From assembly GCF_019635515.1 (NCBI RefSeq), contig NZ_JAHBZI010000001.1:62001-126000 (forward strand): a stretch of DNA of 64,000 bases, read 5' to 3'. Below the pieces are notes generated by a model. It did not search any database. It worked only from the letters and a program-made list of their open reading frames with translations, and was not told the DNA's origin. Both the position numbers and the translations under genes were made by a program. Source of the DNA: Sphingomonas sp. Lineage in GTDB: Bacteria > Pseudomonadota > Alphaproteobacteria > Sphingomonadales > Sphingomonadaceae. Below, in pieces: positions 16,636 through 27,344 of this stretch (positions within the stretch are counted from its first letter, which is position 1; each line of letters begins with the position of its first letter).

Positions 16636-17008
16636 TTAGCTGCTTTTGGGATCGACGGCCAAAACCTCGAAGCGCGCAACCTCTGTCGACCCCATGGCCC
16701 GAGCAAGTTCGCGACCATCGTAGCCGGGCTGGGCCTCCAGCCACGCCACGAAACCGTCCAGTCCGGCCGCCTCCAGCGGGAATAGACAGGTTGGGTCAGG
16801 TTCGCTTGCGTAGAGCGGGAAGACGACGTCCGCGCCCCACGGACCGCTATCGTCCGTAGCGACGACAAACCCGGGTCAGCTCACGAAGGGCCACCTTTCG
16901 CTCGTCGCCTTGGCCGTCGCTCGTTACGATGTCCCCGCCGTTGAAGCCGACGCTCCACTGAGCCAGTGGCGATGCGCGCATGAACCCCTTGCGTAACCAG
17001 CCAAGCAT
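16636..17008 (-). pseudogene. Frameshifted small gene of unknown function
   Basis: Two reading frames on the minus strand join into one plausible protein of about 123 residues. From ATG 17008 the first frame reads MLGWLRKGFMRASPLAQWSV and stops after RVCRRYGR. The other frame continues as VATDDSGPWGADVVFPLYAS and ends VARFEVLAVDPKSS at 16636. Removing one base in the TTT run at 16867-16869 would join them as ELTRVVVATDDSG. It may be a real mutation or a base-calling error in a homopolymer. The start is uncertain because the frame is open up to the stop of the upstream gene. Confidence 0.6.
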
Positions 17009-17074
17009 GATGCGCCCCGTGTCCGCTATCGAGCCGTAAGCGGCTGCCGGCGTAATGGCCGGGGCCGGGGTCCC

Positions 17075-18007
17075 TCAAACCAGCGCCAGCCCCGCGCGCT
17101 TCACGGCGCTGATATAGGCGCGCATCCCGTCGGCGCCCTTCGGGCTGAGCCCGATATAGGCGCGGCGGCGGTCGCTGGGATCGGCCTGGCGCTCGAACAG
17201 GCCATTGTCGTGCATCGTGCCGATCCAGCGCAGCGCCGTGGTCGGCGGCACCGCGGCGGCGATGCACAGGCTCGATACCGAAACCAGCCGCTGCTCGAGC
17301 CTAGCGGCGAACAGATCGAGCAGCATGTCCCAGGCGGGGTCGGCGAACAGATCGGCGTCGAAGATCTGGGCGCGCATCCGCCGGGCGCGGATCACCGCGC
17401 GAATCTCGTGGGCGCTGGTTTCGGCGGGCGCGTCGTCCGCCGGGCCGCGATACTGGTTGCCCGGATCGCGGACGCCGTGCCGCTCGCCATCCTCGCCGCG
17501 CGTGAGCCGGGCCAGCGTCTCGGCGATCCGCGCGACTTCCTCGTTCAGCCGCTGCAGCCGCACCGATTCGGCCTCACGGCTGACATCGTGGAGCGTGGCG
17601 ACGCCGCGATGACGGACGGCGGCGCGGGCGAGCGCGATCGCCGACAGTCGCTCGGCCAGATTCGGCTCGCACAGCAGATGGCTGTGGGGGCCGAGCAGAT
17701 GGATGGCGCTGTCGAGCTGCCCGGCGGTCATTGCGACCAAAATGGACGTATGTTGCCGGCGGGCCACGGCATCGGCACGGGCGAGTATCTCGTCGAGCAA
17801 GCCGGCGGGAGCGCCTGCCGCTTCGATCAGGACCAGATCGAGCGCGGGTGCATCGAGATACGCCCCGGCCCCGGCGAAATCGGCCTGACTACGGAGCCTT
17901 ACGCCCGCCAGTCGCAACGCTTCGACGGCGTCGCGGGGCGCGCCCTCGGCGATCAGCAGCGCGTTGGTATCGGTCGCATAGGAGTCGGTTTCGTCGATCG
18001 TCCGCAT
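17075..18007 (-). CDS. Winged-helix (MarR-type) regulator with receiver-like N-terminal half
   Basis: 310 residues. The C-terminal 95 residues look like a winged helix (LEQRLVSVSSLCIAAAVPPT, TALRWIGTMHDNGLF, RQADPSDRRRAYIGLSPKG) of MarR type. The N-terminal 130 residues resemble a receiver-like fold (DLVLIEAAGAPAGLLDEI, TSILVAMTAGQLDSAIHLLG) but lack the usual acidic pocket and phosphoacceptor Asp, so phosphorylation is doubtful. Between them lies a 40-residue coiled coil and a linker. I know such proteins as sphingomonad regulators of unknown target. Its stop is 66 bases from the frameshifted gene. Confidence 0.78.
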   Translation of the reverse strand: MRTIDETDSYATDTNALLIAEGAPRDAVEALRLAGVRLRSQADFAGAGAYLDAPALDLVLIEAAGAPAGLLDEILARADAVARRQHTSILVAMTAGQLDSAIHLLGPHSHLLCEPNLAERLSAIALARAAVRHRGVATLHDVSREAESVRLQRLNEEVARIAETLARLTRGEDGERHGVRDPGNQYRGPADDAPAETSAHEIRAVIRARRMRAQIFDADLFADPAWDMLLDLFAARLEQRLVSVSSLCIAAAVPPTTALRWIGTMHDNGLFERQADPSDRRRAYIGLSPKGADGMRAYISAVKRAGLALV

Positions 18008-18127
18008 CGCTTGTCCGCTCTCGGTTCATCATCTGTTCCGAAGCAGATGCCGCATTGCTCCGAAACGGCTGAGTCCGTTTGCCTCCGAATTGGAGGTGGT
18101 TTGGCGATACCCGAGGTGACGGCCTGA

Positions 18128-19066
18128 TTATATCTCCGCTTCGGACCAGTCCTGCGTCTGGCGCTCGTCTTCGCCGCGCTCGATCAGCAGTTCGCGGGTG
18201 GCGCTGGCGATGGTGCCGCAGCCGAGCGCGAGGGCGATAATGCCGATCAGCGAATTGATCAGCATCTGCCCAACCCGCATCGCCACCGGCATCTCCACCT
18301 GACGCGCGGTGAATTCGGCAATGGCGCGCTGCATCTGCTCTTCATTGCCCTGCGCCGCCCAGATCGCCGCGATGTAATCGCCCATCATCCCCCAGACGGC
18401 GGCGCCGATCAGCAGGAACATCATCAGGAGGACGATGAAATATGCGCCGAACAGGGTCCAGAAGCGCCCCCGGGCCAGATCCCATGCCGCATCGACACTG
18501 ATCTTGCGGCGATGGAAAGTCAGCGGGAAGAGCAGCGACAGGCGGACCCATAGCCAGATCCAGCCGCAGAAGCAGGCGATCATCAATATCGACGCCAGGG
18601 CCGCGCCGGCAGCCCCGCCGCCGCTCACCATGCCGATAAAGGTGACCGCGAGCATCAGCAGCAATTGCACGATGAACATCGCGATAAAGCCGACGATCAC
18701 GACGATGACCGCGAGCCCGATCGTCCGCAATTCGTCCATGCCGAGCCGCAGCGAGGCGAAGCCGCTATCTTCCGGCCGCAGCACGGCCCGGAACACCGCG
18801 TTGATCTGCACCGCGAAAAGCACCAGCGTAAACGGGTAGATGAACAGCATCACCTGCCAGAAGCCGGGCGGCATCGCGCCGGGCCGCTGCGGCATGAGCG
18901 CGGCGGGATTGGTGACGATCGACACGGTGCCGGTCAGAAACCATGACATGATCATCGCCATCACGATCGCGGCGGCGAAATAGACCGCCGCCCAGATCAG
19001 GATCGCGGCGGGGCGCTCGCGAAACAGGCGGAACGCGCCGCCCAGGATCGATCCGACACTCGCCAT
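18128..19066 (-). CDS. Multi-pass membrane protein of unknown function
   Basis: 312 residues with about six hydrophobic helices (for example AILIWAAVYFAAAIVMAMIM, QVMLFIYPFTLVLFAVQINA, IGLAVIVVIVGFIAMFIVQL, ASILMIACFCGWIWLWVRLS, GAYFIVLLMMFLLIGAAVW, LINSLIGIIALALGCG). The pattern resembles the glycerophosphodiester phosphodiesterase membrane domain or DUF7544-like families, without enzymatic residues. It follows pntB with a 24-base gap, so read-through is possible. Function unknown. Confidence 0.75.
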   Translation of the reverse strand: MASVGSILGGAFRLFRERPAAILIWAAVYFAAAIVMAMIMSWFLTGTVSIVTNPAALMPQRPGAMPPGFWQVMLFIYPFTLVLFAVQINAVFRAVLRPEDSGFASLRLGMDELRTIGLAVIVVIVGFIAMFIVQLLLMLAVTFIGMVSGGGAAGAALASILMIACFCGWIWLWVRLSLLFPLTFHRRKISVDAAWDLARGRFWTLFGAYFIVLLMMFLLIGAAVWGMMGDYIAAIWAAQGNEEQMQRAIAEFTARQVEMPVAMRVGQMLINSLIGIIALALGCGTIASATRELLIERGEDERQTQDWSEAEI

Positions 19067-19090
19067 GGCCCTGTTCCCCCCGGTTCGCGC

Positions 19091-20554
19091 TCAGTCGAGC
19101 GACTTGACGATCTCCTCGACCATCTTCTTGGCGTCCGCGAGCAGCATCATCGTGTTGTCCGCGTAGAAGACGTCGTTATCGACACCGGCATAGCCGACGC
19201 CGCCCATCGAGCGCTTGATAAAAAGGACCGTTTTGGCCTTGCCGACATCGAACACCGGCATGCCGTAGATCGGCGAGCTCTTGTCGGTCTTGGCGGCAGG
19301 GTTCACCACATCGTTGGCGCCGATGATGAAGGCGACATCGGTCTGGGCGAATTCGGAGTTGATGTCCTCGAGCTCGAACACCTCGTCATAGGGCACATTG
19401 GCCTCGGCGAGCAGCACGTTCATGTGCCCGGGCATGCGCCCCGCCACCGGATGGATCGCGTATTTGACGCGGACGCCATGCTCCTTGAGCTTGTCGGCCA
19501 TCTCGCGCAGCACATGCTGGGCCTGCGCCACCGCCATGCCGTAACCGGGGACGATGATGACCTGCTCGGCCTGGCTCATCAGGAAGGCGGCATCCTCGGC
19601 CGAGCCGCGCTTCCACGGGCGCTGTTCCTTTGCCTCGCCGCCGGCCCCGCCAGCATCGCCGCCGAAGCCGCCGGCGATGACGCTGAGGAAGCTGCGGTTC
19701 ATCGCCCGGCACATGATGTAGCTGAGGATCGCGCCCGACGAGCCGACCAGCGCGCCGGTGATGATCATCGCGCTGTTATGGAGCGTGAAGCCCATCGCGG
19801 CGGCGGCCCAGCCCGAATAGCTGTTGAGCATCGACACCACCACCGGCATGTCGGCGCCGCCGATCGGGATGATCAGCAGGAAGCCGATCGCGAAGCTGAG
19901 CGCGGTGACCGTCCAGAAGATCCAGGGCGACTGGTCCTGGGTGAAGTAGGCGATCAGGCCGAGGATCGCGGCGAGCACGCCGAGATTGAGGATATGGCGG
20001 CCGGGCAGCAGGATCGGCTTGCCGCCCATATTGCCGTTGAGCTTGAGGAAGGCGATCACCGAGCCTGAGAAGGTGATCGCGCCGATGGCGACGCCGAGGC
20101 CCATTTCGATGCGGCTGACCGGCAGGATCGCGCCGGCCGCATCGACGATGCCGAAGGCTTGCGGGTTGAGGAACGCGGCGGCGGCGACCAGTACCGCCGC
20201 CATGCCGACCAGCGAGTGGAACGCGGCGACGAGCTGCGGCATGTCGGTCATCGCGATTCTGCGCGCGGTGACGATGCCAATCACCGCGCCGATGGCGATG
20301 GCGGCAATGATCTCACCTGCCACACCGATGTCGGGCTCCCCAATCGGGCCACCGCTTAGCGACATGCCGACTTCAGCCATGGGGAAGTGCGTCGCCAGCG
20401 TCGTTACCACGGCGATGGTCATGCCGATGATGCCGAAGCGATTGCCGCGCTGGCTGCTGGTGGGCGAGGAAAGCCCGCGCAGGGCGAGGATGAAGCAGAC
20501 GCCCGCGATCAGATAGGCCAGCGACGCCCAGGGATTTGCTGCGACATGTTCCAT
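19091..20554 (-). CDS. pntB: NAD(P) transhydrogenase subunit beta
   Basis: 487 residues. Residues 1-280 hold about nine membrane helices that form the proton channel; the C-terminal 190 residues are the NADP(H)-binding dIII domain with IIVPGYGMAVAQAQHV, YAIHPVAGRMPGHMNVLLAE and ANVPYDEVF. It couples proton influx to reduction of NADP by NADH, and supplies NADPH. One base separates it from pntAB. The order pntAA-pntAB-pntB is the three-subunit Rhodospirillum arrangement. Confidence 0.96.
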   Translation of the reverse strand: MEHVAANPWASLAYLIAGVCFILALRGLSSPTSSQRGNRFGIIGMTIAVVTTLATHFPMAEVGMSLSGGPIGEPDIGVAGEIIAAIAIGAVIGIVTARRIAMTDMPQLVAAFHSLVGMAAVLVAAAAFLNPQAFGIVDAAGAILPVSRIEMGLGVAIGAITFSGSVIAFLKLNGNMGGKPILLPGRHILNLGVLAAILGLIAYFTQDQSPWIFWTVTALSFAIGFLLIIPIGGADMPVVVSMLNSYSGWAAAAMGFTLHNSAMIITGALVGSSGAILSYIMCRAMNRSFLSVIAGGFGGDAGGAGGEAKEQRPWKRGSAEDAAFLMSQAEQVIIVPGYGMAVAQAQHVLREMADKLKEHGVRVKYAIHPVAGRMPGHMNVLLAEANVPYDEVFELEDINSEFAQTDVAFIIGANDVVNPAAKTDKSSPIYGMPVFDVGKAKTVLFIKRSMGGVGYAGVDNDVFYADNTMMLLADAKKMVEEIVKSLD

Positions 20555-20555
20555 C

Positions 20556-20849
20556 TCAGCGCGCCTTCTTCTTGTACATCGCCAGCATCCGCGCGGTGAC
20601 CGCGAAGCCGCCGAAGATGTTGACGCTGGCCATCACCACCGCGAGCAGACCGAGCCATTTCGAGATCGCGCCGCCATTGCCGAGGCCGGTGGCCGCCGAG
20701 GCGATCAGCGCGCCGACGATGATTACCGAGGAGATCGCGTTGGTCACCGCCATCAGCGGCGTGTGCAGCGCCGGCGTGACCGACCACACCACATAATAGC
20801 CGACGAAACACGCCAGCACGAAGATCGACAGGATCGAGATGAAGTCCAT
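20556..20849 (-). CDS. pntAB: NAD(P) transhydrogenase subunit alpha, membrane part
   Basis: 97 residues, the separate dII(alpha) membrane subunit. It has three to four hydrophobic helices starting [20 protein letters not shown], then [19 protein letters not shown] and [19 protein letters not shown], ending with a basic YKKKAR tail. It associates with PntB in the membrane. It lies 24 bases after pntAA and one base before pntB. Confidence 0.94.
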   Translation of the reverse strand: MDFISILSIFVLACFVGYYVVWSVTPALHTPLMAVTNAISSVIIVGALIASAATGLGNGGAISKWLGLLAVVMASVNIFGGFAVTARMLAMYKKKAR

Positions 20850-20873
20850 ATTCTAGCGCCCCCTTTTGTGCGC

Positions 20874-21995
20874 TCAGCCGAGCAGCCTCTCGTTGACGAC
20901 CTTGCCGCCCTGGGTGATCCGCACGGCGTTGCCGATCTCCTCGTCGAGGACGGGCTTGCCGGCTTCCTTGTCCCAGAAGGCCGAGAGGAAGTTGAACAGG
21001 TTGCGGGCGAACAGCGCGGACGCGTCCGAAGCGAGGCGCGAGGCGACATTCTTGTGGCCGACGATCTTGACGCCGTGCTTCTCGATGACTTCGCCGGCGA
21101 CCGCGCCTTCGACATTGCCGCCCGCTTCGACCGCGAGATCGACGATGACGCTGCCCGGGCGCATGCTGGCGATCTGGGCGTCGCTGATCAGCCGGGGCGC
21201 GGGGCGGCCGGGGATCAAAGCGGTGGTGATGACGATGTCCTGCTTGGCGATGTGCGACGAGACCAGCTCGGCCTGCGCCGCCTTGTACTCGTCGGACATT
21301 TCGGTGGCGTAGCCGCCGGTGCCCTCGCCTTCGATGCCCTTCACCGCCTCGACGAAGATCGGCTTGGCACCCAGCGACAGGATCTGCTCCTTGGTCGCGG
21401 CGCGGACGTCGGTGGCGGAAACCTGCGCGCCGAGGCGCCGGGCGGTGGCTATGGCTTGCAGCCCGGCGACGCCGACGCCCATCACGAAGACCTTGGCGGC
21501 GGAGACGGTGCCCGCCGCGGTCATCATCATCGGGAAGGCACGGCCATATTCGCCCGCCGCGTCGAGCACCGCCTTGTAGCCGGCGAGGTTCGATTGCGAG
21601 GATAGGATGTCCATCGATTGCGCGCGGGTGATGCGCGGCATGAACTCCATCGCCAGCGCCTCCGCGCCCAAGGCGGCATATTCATCGACCCGGGCGCGCT
21701 CGCCGAACGGATTGAGACCCGCGACGAGCCATGCGCCTTGCTTGAGGCCCTTCAAGGATTTGGGATCGGGGCCGGCGACGCCGAGGACGATATCGGCGTC
21801 CTTCAGCGCATCGGCGCGGCTGGCGAGCGTGGCGCCGGCGGCGGCATAATCGGGATCGGCGATCGAGGCGGCATCGCCCGCGCCCTTCTCGACCGTGACG
21901 GTTGCGCCGAGCCCGATATATTTCTTGACGGTCTCGGGCGTCGCGGAAACGCGCCGCTCCCCAGCGGCGGTTTCCTTGAGGACCGCGATCTTCAC
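20874..21995 (-). CDS. pntAA: NAD(P) transhydrogenase subunit alpha, NAD-binding part
   Basis: 373 residues, soluble dI domain binding NAD(H). It shows MKIAVLKETAAGERRVSATP, RITRAQSMDILSSQSNLAGY, then VFVMGVGVAGLQAIATARRL (glycine-rich dinucleotide site) and SDVRAA-type sequence. The start is GTG at 21995, one base after the stop of the oxidase subunit IV gene. The split from PntAB is typical of alphaproteobacteria. Confidence 0.96.
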   Translation of the reverse strand: MKIAVLKETAAGERRVSATPETVKKYIGLGATVTVEKGAGDAASIADPDYAAAGATLASRADALKDADIVLGVAGPDPKSLKGLKQGAWLVAGLNPFGERARVDEYAALGAEALAMEFMPRITRAQSMDILSSQSNLAGYKAVLDAAGEYGRAFPMMMTAAGTVSAAKVFVMGVGVAGLQAIATARRLGAQVSATDVRAATKEQILSLGAKPIFVEAVKGIEGEGTGGYATEMSDEYKAAQAELVSSHIAKQDIVITTALIPGRPAPRLISDAQIASMRPGSVIVDLAVEAGGNVEGAVAGEVIEKHGVKIVGHKNVASRLASDASALFARNLFNFLSAFWDKEAGKPVLDEEIGNAVRITQGGKVVNERLLG

Positions 21996-21996
21996 G

Positions 21997-22128
21997 CTAG
22001 CGGGAGATCAGGAAGATCACGAGCGCGGCGACGAGCGCGCACGCCACCGTTCCCCAGGTCATCATCGCGGTGAAACCGCCCCAGGTATTCTGATGGGCCG
22101 GATAGTCCATGCCGTTATCGTCGGCCAT
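21997..22128 (-). CDS. aa3-type cytochrome c oxidase subunit IV
   Basis: 43 residues from ATG 22128. MADDNGMDYPAHQNTWGGFT leads into one membrane helix (AMMTWGTVACALVAALVIFL) and ends SR. This matches the small bacterial aa3 oxidase subunit IV (COX4_pro_2 type), whose N-terminal DYxAHxxTWxGF motif is recognisable. It lies one base upstream of pntAA, so electron-transport and NADPH supply genes may be co-transcribed. Starting at the in-frame 22197 would add an improbable tail. Confidence 0.85.
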   Translation of the reverse strand: MADDNGMDYPAHQNTWGGFTAMMTWGTVACALVAALVIFLISR

Positions 22129-22286
22129 GCGGTCTCTCTCCTGAACGCGAATGTCGCCGCGGACCTTAGCGACGCGACTCCCGCCCCTCAAGCCCATGGG
22201 GAAATTTGCGTTAGCGCACAGGCTTAAGTCCGCCTTTACCCTGCCGTTGTAACCTCAGCGACCTGAAACGGGACGATGGGGACACT

Positions 22287-23714
<1,428 letters not shown>

Positions 23715-23785
23715 CAGCGCTGGCCAATGCGGCATAGCCGGCTATAACTCGGACAAGCGCTGACGCGCTGTCCGAGGAGAGGCCC

Positions 23786-24970
23786 ATGACCCGGTTGTCC
23801 CGCCGTGAACTGATCGAACTCAGCATCGCCTCCGCCGCGATCGCCGGCTCCGCCTCCGCCGCGCCGGCGCCGTCCGCGCTGCCGAAACTGCCCGAGGACG
23901 AGAAGCTCGGCTTCGCGCTGGTCGGCCTCGGCAAGCTCGCGCTCAACCAGCTCGTGCCGGGACTCAGGAACAGCAAGGGCTGCAAGCTCGCCGCGGTGGT
24001 GACCGGCGATCCCGCCAAGGGCGCGCGGGTCGCGGCCGAGAACGGGCTCGGCGCCGACGCAGTCTACAGCTATGCCGAGTACGACCGGATCGCGCAGGAT
24101 CCGCGGATCGATGTGGTCTATATCGTCCTGCCCAATTCGATGCATGCCGAATACACGATCCGTGCCTTCAAGGCGGGCAAGCATGTGCTGTGCGAGAAGC
24201 CGATGGCGACGAGCATTGCCGATTGCGAGGCGATGATCGCGGCGGCGAAGCAGGCCAAGCGCCAGCTGATGATCGCCTATCGCTGCCATTACGAGCCGCA
24301 CAATCTCGAGGCGATGCGCCGGGTGCGATCCGGCAGATACGGCAAGCCGCGGCTGGTCGTCACCGAGATGGGGCGGCAATCATCGCTCAGCGACCCGAGC
24401 GATGTCTGGCGGCTCGACAGGAAGATGTCGGGCGGCGGGGCGCTGACCGACATGGGCATCTATGGGATCAACGGCACGCGCTACCTGCTGAACGAGGAGC
24501 CGACCGAAGTCCGCGCCTGGGCGCATACCGACAAGAGCGATCCGCGCTTCAGGGATGTGGAGGACCTGATCTCCTGGCAGTTCAAATTCCCGTCGGGCGC
24601 GCTGGCGCACGGATCGACCAGCTTCTCCTATGGCGGCTGCATGAAATATGACGTGTTCTGCGAGAATGCCCGCATCCGATCGGATCCCGGCGCCTATTAT
24701 GGCGGGATCAAGCTCGATATCTTCAGCCATCCCGATCAGGGCGAAGTGAAGCTTCCCGACATCGACCAGTTCGCCCGCGAGATGGACTGGATGGCCGATG
24801 TCGTGCGCGGCAAGGTGCCGATGGTCTCGACCGGCGAGGAAGGGCTGCAGGACGTGCGGCTGATGGAGGCGATCTTCGAATCGATCCGGCGGGGCGGGGC
24901 GACGGTGCGGACCGACTGGGGCTATAGGCGCGCCGTCGACCCCGCCGCTATGGTCGATGTTCCCGCCTAG
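23786..24970 (+). CDS. Gfo/Idh/MocA family oxidoreductase with Tat-type signal
   Basis: 394 residues. The N-terminus (MTRLSRRELIELSIASAAIA) carries a twin-arginine motif and hydrophobic core, so export of the folded, cofactor-loaded enzyme is expected. The NAD(P)-binding domain reads GFALVGLGKLALNQLVPGL and VYIVLPNSMHAEYTIRAFKA. CEKPMATS is the family Glu-Lys-Pro signature (GKHVLCEKPM). The C-terminal domain has GGALTDMGIYGINGTRYLL. It resembles glucose-fructose oxidoreductase, but the substrate is not certain. Confidence 0.9.
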   Translation: MTRLSRRELIELSIASAAIAGSASAAPAPSALPKLPEDEKLGFALVGLGKLALNQLVPGLRNSKGCKLAAVVTGDPAKGARVAAENGLGADAVYSYAEYDRIAQDPRIDVVYIVLPNSMHAEYTIRAFKAGKHVLCEKPMATSIADCEAMIAAAKQAKRQLMIAYRCHYEPHNLEAMRRVRSGRYGKPRLVVTEMGRQSSLSDPSDVWRLDRKMSGGGALTDMGIYGINGTRYLLNEEPTEVRAWAHTDKSDPRFRDVEDLISWQFKFPSGALAHGSTSFSYGGCMKYDVFCENARIRSDPGAYYGGIKLDIFSHPDQGEVKLPDIDQFAREMDWMADVVRGKVPMVSTGEEGLQDVRLMEAIFESIRRGGATVRTDWGYRRAVDPAAMVDVPA

Positions 24971-25401
24971 CGCGCCAGCATCAATCTGGCCGAGGCGATG
25001 TGCCAGCGGCTGTCGCGCGGATTGGCGCTGACGCCCTCGATGACACGGCGGAGGCGATAATAGCCGGTGAAATGCTGGCGCTTGCCGTTCTTGAGGGTCG
25101 CCCAGACATTGACCGGCACGTCGATCCAGCGCTGGCTCATCCCGGCGTCGCCATTGCGGGGAGTACCGGTGGTGACGCGGGTATGCGCGGTGGCGGCGAA
25201 GCCGTTGCGGAAATTGGCGTAGCTCTTGCCGCTGGCGCGGCCGTCGCCATCCCATAATTGATAGGCGCCGCGGAAATTGCCGCGGTCGATCGCGGCGTAA
25301 TAGGTCTGGATGACTCCGCTGGCGGCTTCAGGGCTGCCAATGCCCTGGGCGAGCGCCGGCAAAGGCGCGGCGAGCAGGGCGATGAGAAGGGGCAGGTGCA
25401 T
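24967..25401 (-). CDS. Exported protein of unknown function
   Basis: 144 residues from ATG 25401, chosen for the AAAGGAG ribosome-binding site and the signal peptide (MHLPLLIALLAAPLPALAQ). The mature part has AASGVIQTYYAAIDRGNF and AYQLWDGDGRASG followed by RHFTGYYRLRRVIEG-like beta sequence (QHFTGYYRLRRVIEG). It may belong to the NTF2/SnoaL-like superfamily, but I am not sure. It ends 4 bases inside the convergent oxidoreductase gene. Confidence 0.65.
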   Translation of the reverse strand: MHLPLLIALLAAPLPALAQGIGSPEAASGVIQTYYAAIDRGNFRGAYQLWDGDGRASGKSYANFRNGFAATAHTRVTTGTPRNGDAGMSQRWIDVPVNVWATLKNGKRQHFTGYYRLRRVIEGVSANPRDSRWHIASARLMLAR

Positions 25402-25459
25402 TGAAATTCTCCTTTGCGCGATCAACCGCGCTCGCGGCGCGGCGTTCCCGGCCCGGCGA

Positions 25460-26245
25460 TCAGTCCCACCAGAAATACCACCATTCGCTGACCATCAGGC
25501 TGGCGGCGAGCGCGGCGACCGAGCCGACGCCCTGATCGACGATGTCGAGGCAATAATAGGTCTGCTCTTCGGCGAGCGCGAGTGCATCGGCGCGGGTGGC
25601 GGGGCGGCGGGCGACGCGGAGATTGAGCACGTCGTTGCTGATCCCGATCAGCTCGGCGCCGTATCGCTCGTGCCAGCGCCGCAGCACCGCGACATGGACC
25701 TCCTGAGCGGGGCATTCGTTCCAGCCGCCCCATTTGAGATAGGCAGGAGCCTCGAAGCCGTTCCGCATCGGCAAGACGAGGATATGGACACGGGCGAGCG
25801 GCTTGCCGGTCAGTACATCGCTGGCGACGGTCAGGCCCGGCTCAAGCGGCGCCTGCGCCGGCCATTCGCCATGCGCGAGCGGCGGCATCGGGTCTTCGGG
25901 CGTGCCCTGATCGGCATAGGCTCGGCGCAGCGCGTCGGGGAGGCGGACATCGGTGGAGGCGCGGACGATCGCGGCGGGATCGCGCGGCTCGCCGTCCTCG
26001 ACGAACCCGCTTTCGGCGAACTGTTCGGCGACGAAGCGCAGCGCCTCGTCATCGCCGATGATTACCGGCCAGCCTTGTCCCTCGGCGCGCAGTCGCGTCC
26101 AGGTGGCGAGCGCGTCCCTCCCGCGCGTCTCGATGCGGGGATAGGGGATTTTCGACCAGTCGGGTGCCGCTTGGGCGGTCGCCTTGCCGGTGAGGCTGGC
26201 GGTGGCGCCCAGCCCGAACAGGCGCAGTAGCTGGCGACGGATCAT
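25460..26245 (-). CDS. DUF4253 domain protein
   Basis: 261 residues with a twin-arginine-like leader (MIRRQLLRLFGLGATASLTG) but no clear cleavage site. The C-terminal half matches the DUF4253 pattern: YLKWGGWNECPAQEVHVAVL, RRWHERYGAELIGISNDVLN, and LALAEEQTYYCLDIVDQGVG. Function unknown. The start overlaps the folP stop (ATGA), so it is translationally coupled to folP. Confidence 0.78.
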   Translation of the reverse strand: MIRRQLLRLFGLGATASLTGKATAQAAPDWSKIPYPRIETRGRDALATWTRLRAEGQGWPVIIGDDEALRFVAEQFAESGFVEDGEPRDPAAIVRASTDVRLPDALRRAYADQGTPEDPMPPLAHGEWPAQAPLEPGLTVASDVLTGKPLARVHILVLPMRNGFEAPAYLKWGGWNECPAQEVHVAVLRRWHERYGAELIGISNDVLNLRVARRPATRADALALAEEQTYYCLDIVDQGVGSVAALAASLMVSEWWYFWWD

Positions 26246-27327
26246 CGGGCGATCAGCGCCGCGTCGCGCAGGCCCCGCCAGACGCGGAGCGCCTGAACCG
26301 TTTCGGGAACGTCGTGGACGCGAAGGATCTGTGCGCCGAGATCGGCACCCTTGAGGGCGAGGGCGACGCTGCCGCCCAGCCGGGCGTCGGCGGGAGCCTC
26401 ATGCGAAAGCGCGCCGATCATCCGCTTGCGGCTGGCGCCGAGGACGAGGGGGCAACCGATGCCGTGGAACAGGGCAAGGCCGTTCAGCAGCGCGAGATTG
26501 TCTGCAAGCGATTTGCCGAAGCCGATGCCCGGATCGATCAGGATCTTCGTGCGATCGACACCTGCGGCGGCGACCGCATCGACGCGGGCTTCGAGCCAGT
26601 CATAGACGTCGAGCAGGACGTCCCGATAGCCGCCATCGCCGTGCGGCCCCCTGGCGGGATCGGGCGAGTGCATCAGCACCACCGGACAGGCTGCATTGAC
26701 CACCACTTCGAGCGCGCGCTCGTCATAGAGCAAGGCGGCGACATCGTTGACGAGATGGGCGCCGGCGGCGAGCGCGGCTTCCATCACCGCGGCGCGGCGG
26801 GTGTCGATCGAGACGGCGGCGCCGCTGCGGGCGAGACGCTCGATCGCGGGCACGGTCCGGGCGATCTCGTCGCCTTCCCAGACATCGGCGGCACCCGGGC
26901 GAGTCGATTCGCCGCCGACATCGATGATCGCCGCGCCGGCGACGGCCATATCGGTGCCGGTCTGCGCGGCGCCGGCTGGATCGGCGATGTGCTTGCCGCC
27001 GTCGGAGAAGCTGTCCGGGGTGACGTTGAGAATGCCCATCACCTGTGGCTGATCGAGCCGGATGGTGCGCTCGCCGAGTTGCAGCGGGGGGCGAGGCGCG
27101 GAGATGCGCGCGGCGATGGCCTGGACGCGCGGATCGTCGGGCAGACCGGCGACGGGGAAGGTCTGCTGGAGAACGCGCTTGCCGCCTTCGCTGGCGATCA
27201 GCTCATAGCCGGCGAACCAGCTCAGCCCGCCGGCCAGCCGCGCGACCTCACCGTCGCGGTTCACCGGCGTGTCGGCGAACTGGACGGGGCGGAGGTAGAG
27301 CTTGGGGCTGGGTGGGAGATCGATCAT
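26242..27327 (-). CDS. folP: Dihydropteroate synthase
   Basis: 361 residues from ATG 27327 (GTG 27333 is two codons longer). The catalytic TIM barrel begins about residue 95 with QVMGILNVTPDSFSDGG, then AAIIDVGGESTRPGA, VSIDTRRAAVMEAAL, DPGIGFGKSLADNL and LGASRKRMIGAL. It joins p-aminobenzoate to hydroxymethyldihydropterin pyrophosphate in folate synthesis and is the sulfonamide target. An N-terminal extension of about 95 residues precedes the barrel, common in related alphaproteobacteria. It overlaps the DUF4253 gene downstream by 4 bases and follows ccrM. Confidence 0.95.
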   Translation of the reverse strand: MIDLPPSPKLYLRPVQFADTPVNRDGEVARLAGGLSWFAGYELIASEGGKRVLQQTFPVAGLPDDPRVQAIAARISAPRPPLQLGERTIRLDQPQVMGILNVTPDSFSDGGKHIADPAGAAQTGTDMAVAGAAIIDVGGESTRPGAADVWEGDEIARTVPAIERLARSGAAVSIDTRRAAVMEAALAAGAHLVNDVAALLYDERALEVVVNAACPVVLMHSPDPARGPHGDGGYRDVLLDVYDWLEARVDAVAAAGVDRTKILIDPGIGFGKSLADNLALLNGLALFHGIGCPLVLGASRKRMIGALSHEAPADARLGGSVALALKGADLGAQILRVHDVPETVQALRVWRGLRDAALIAR

Positions 27328-27344
27328 GCGCACGCCTTATCAGT

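Noticed and set aside
16466..17008. Integrated element at tRNA-Val
   Set aside because: No integrase and no duplicated tRNA end were found; one damaged small gene is not enough.
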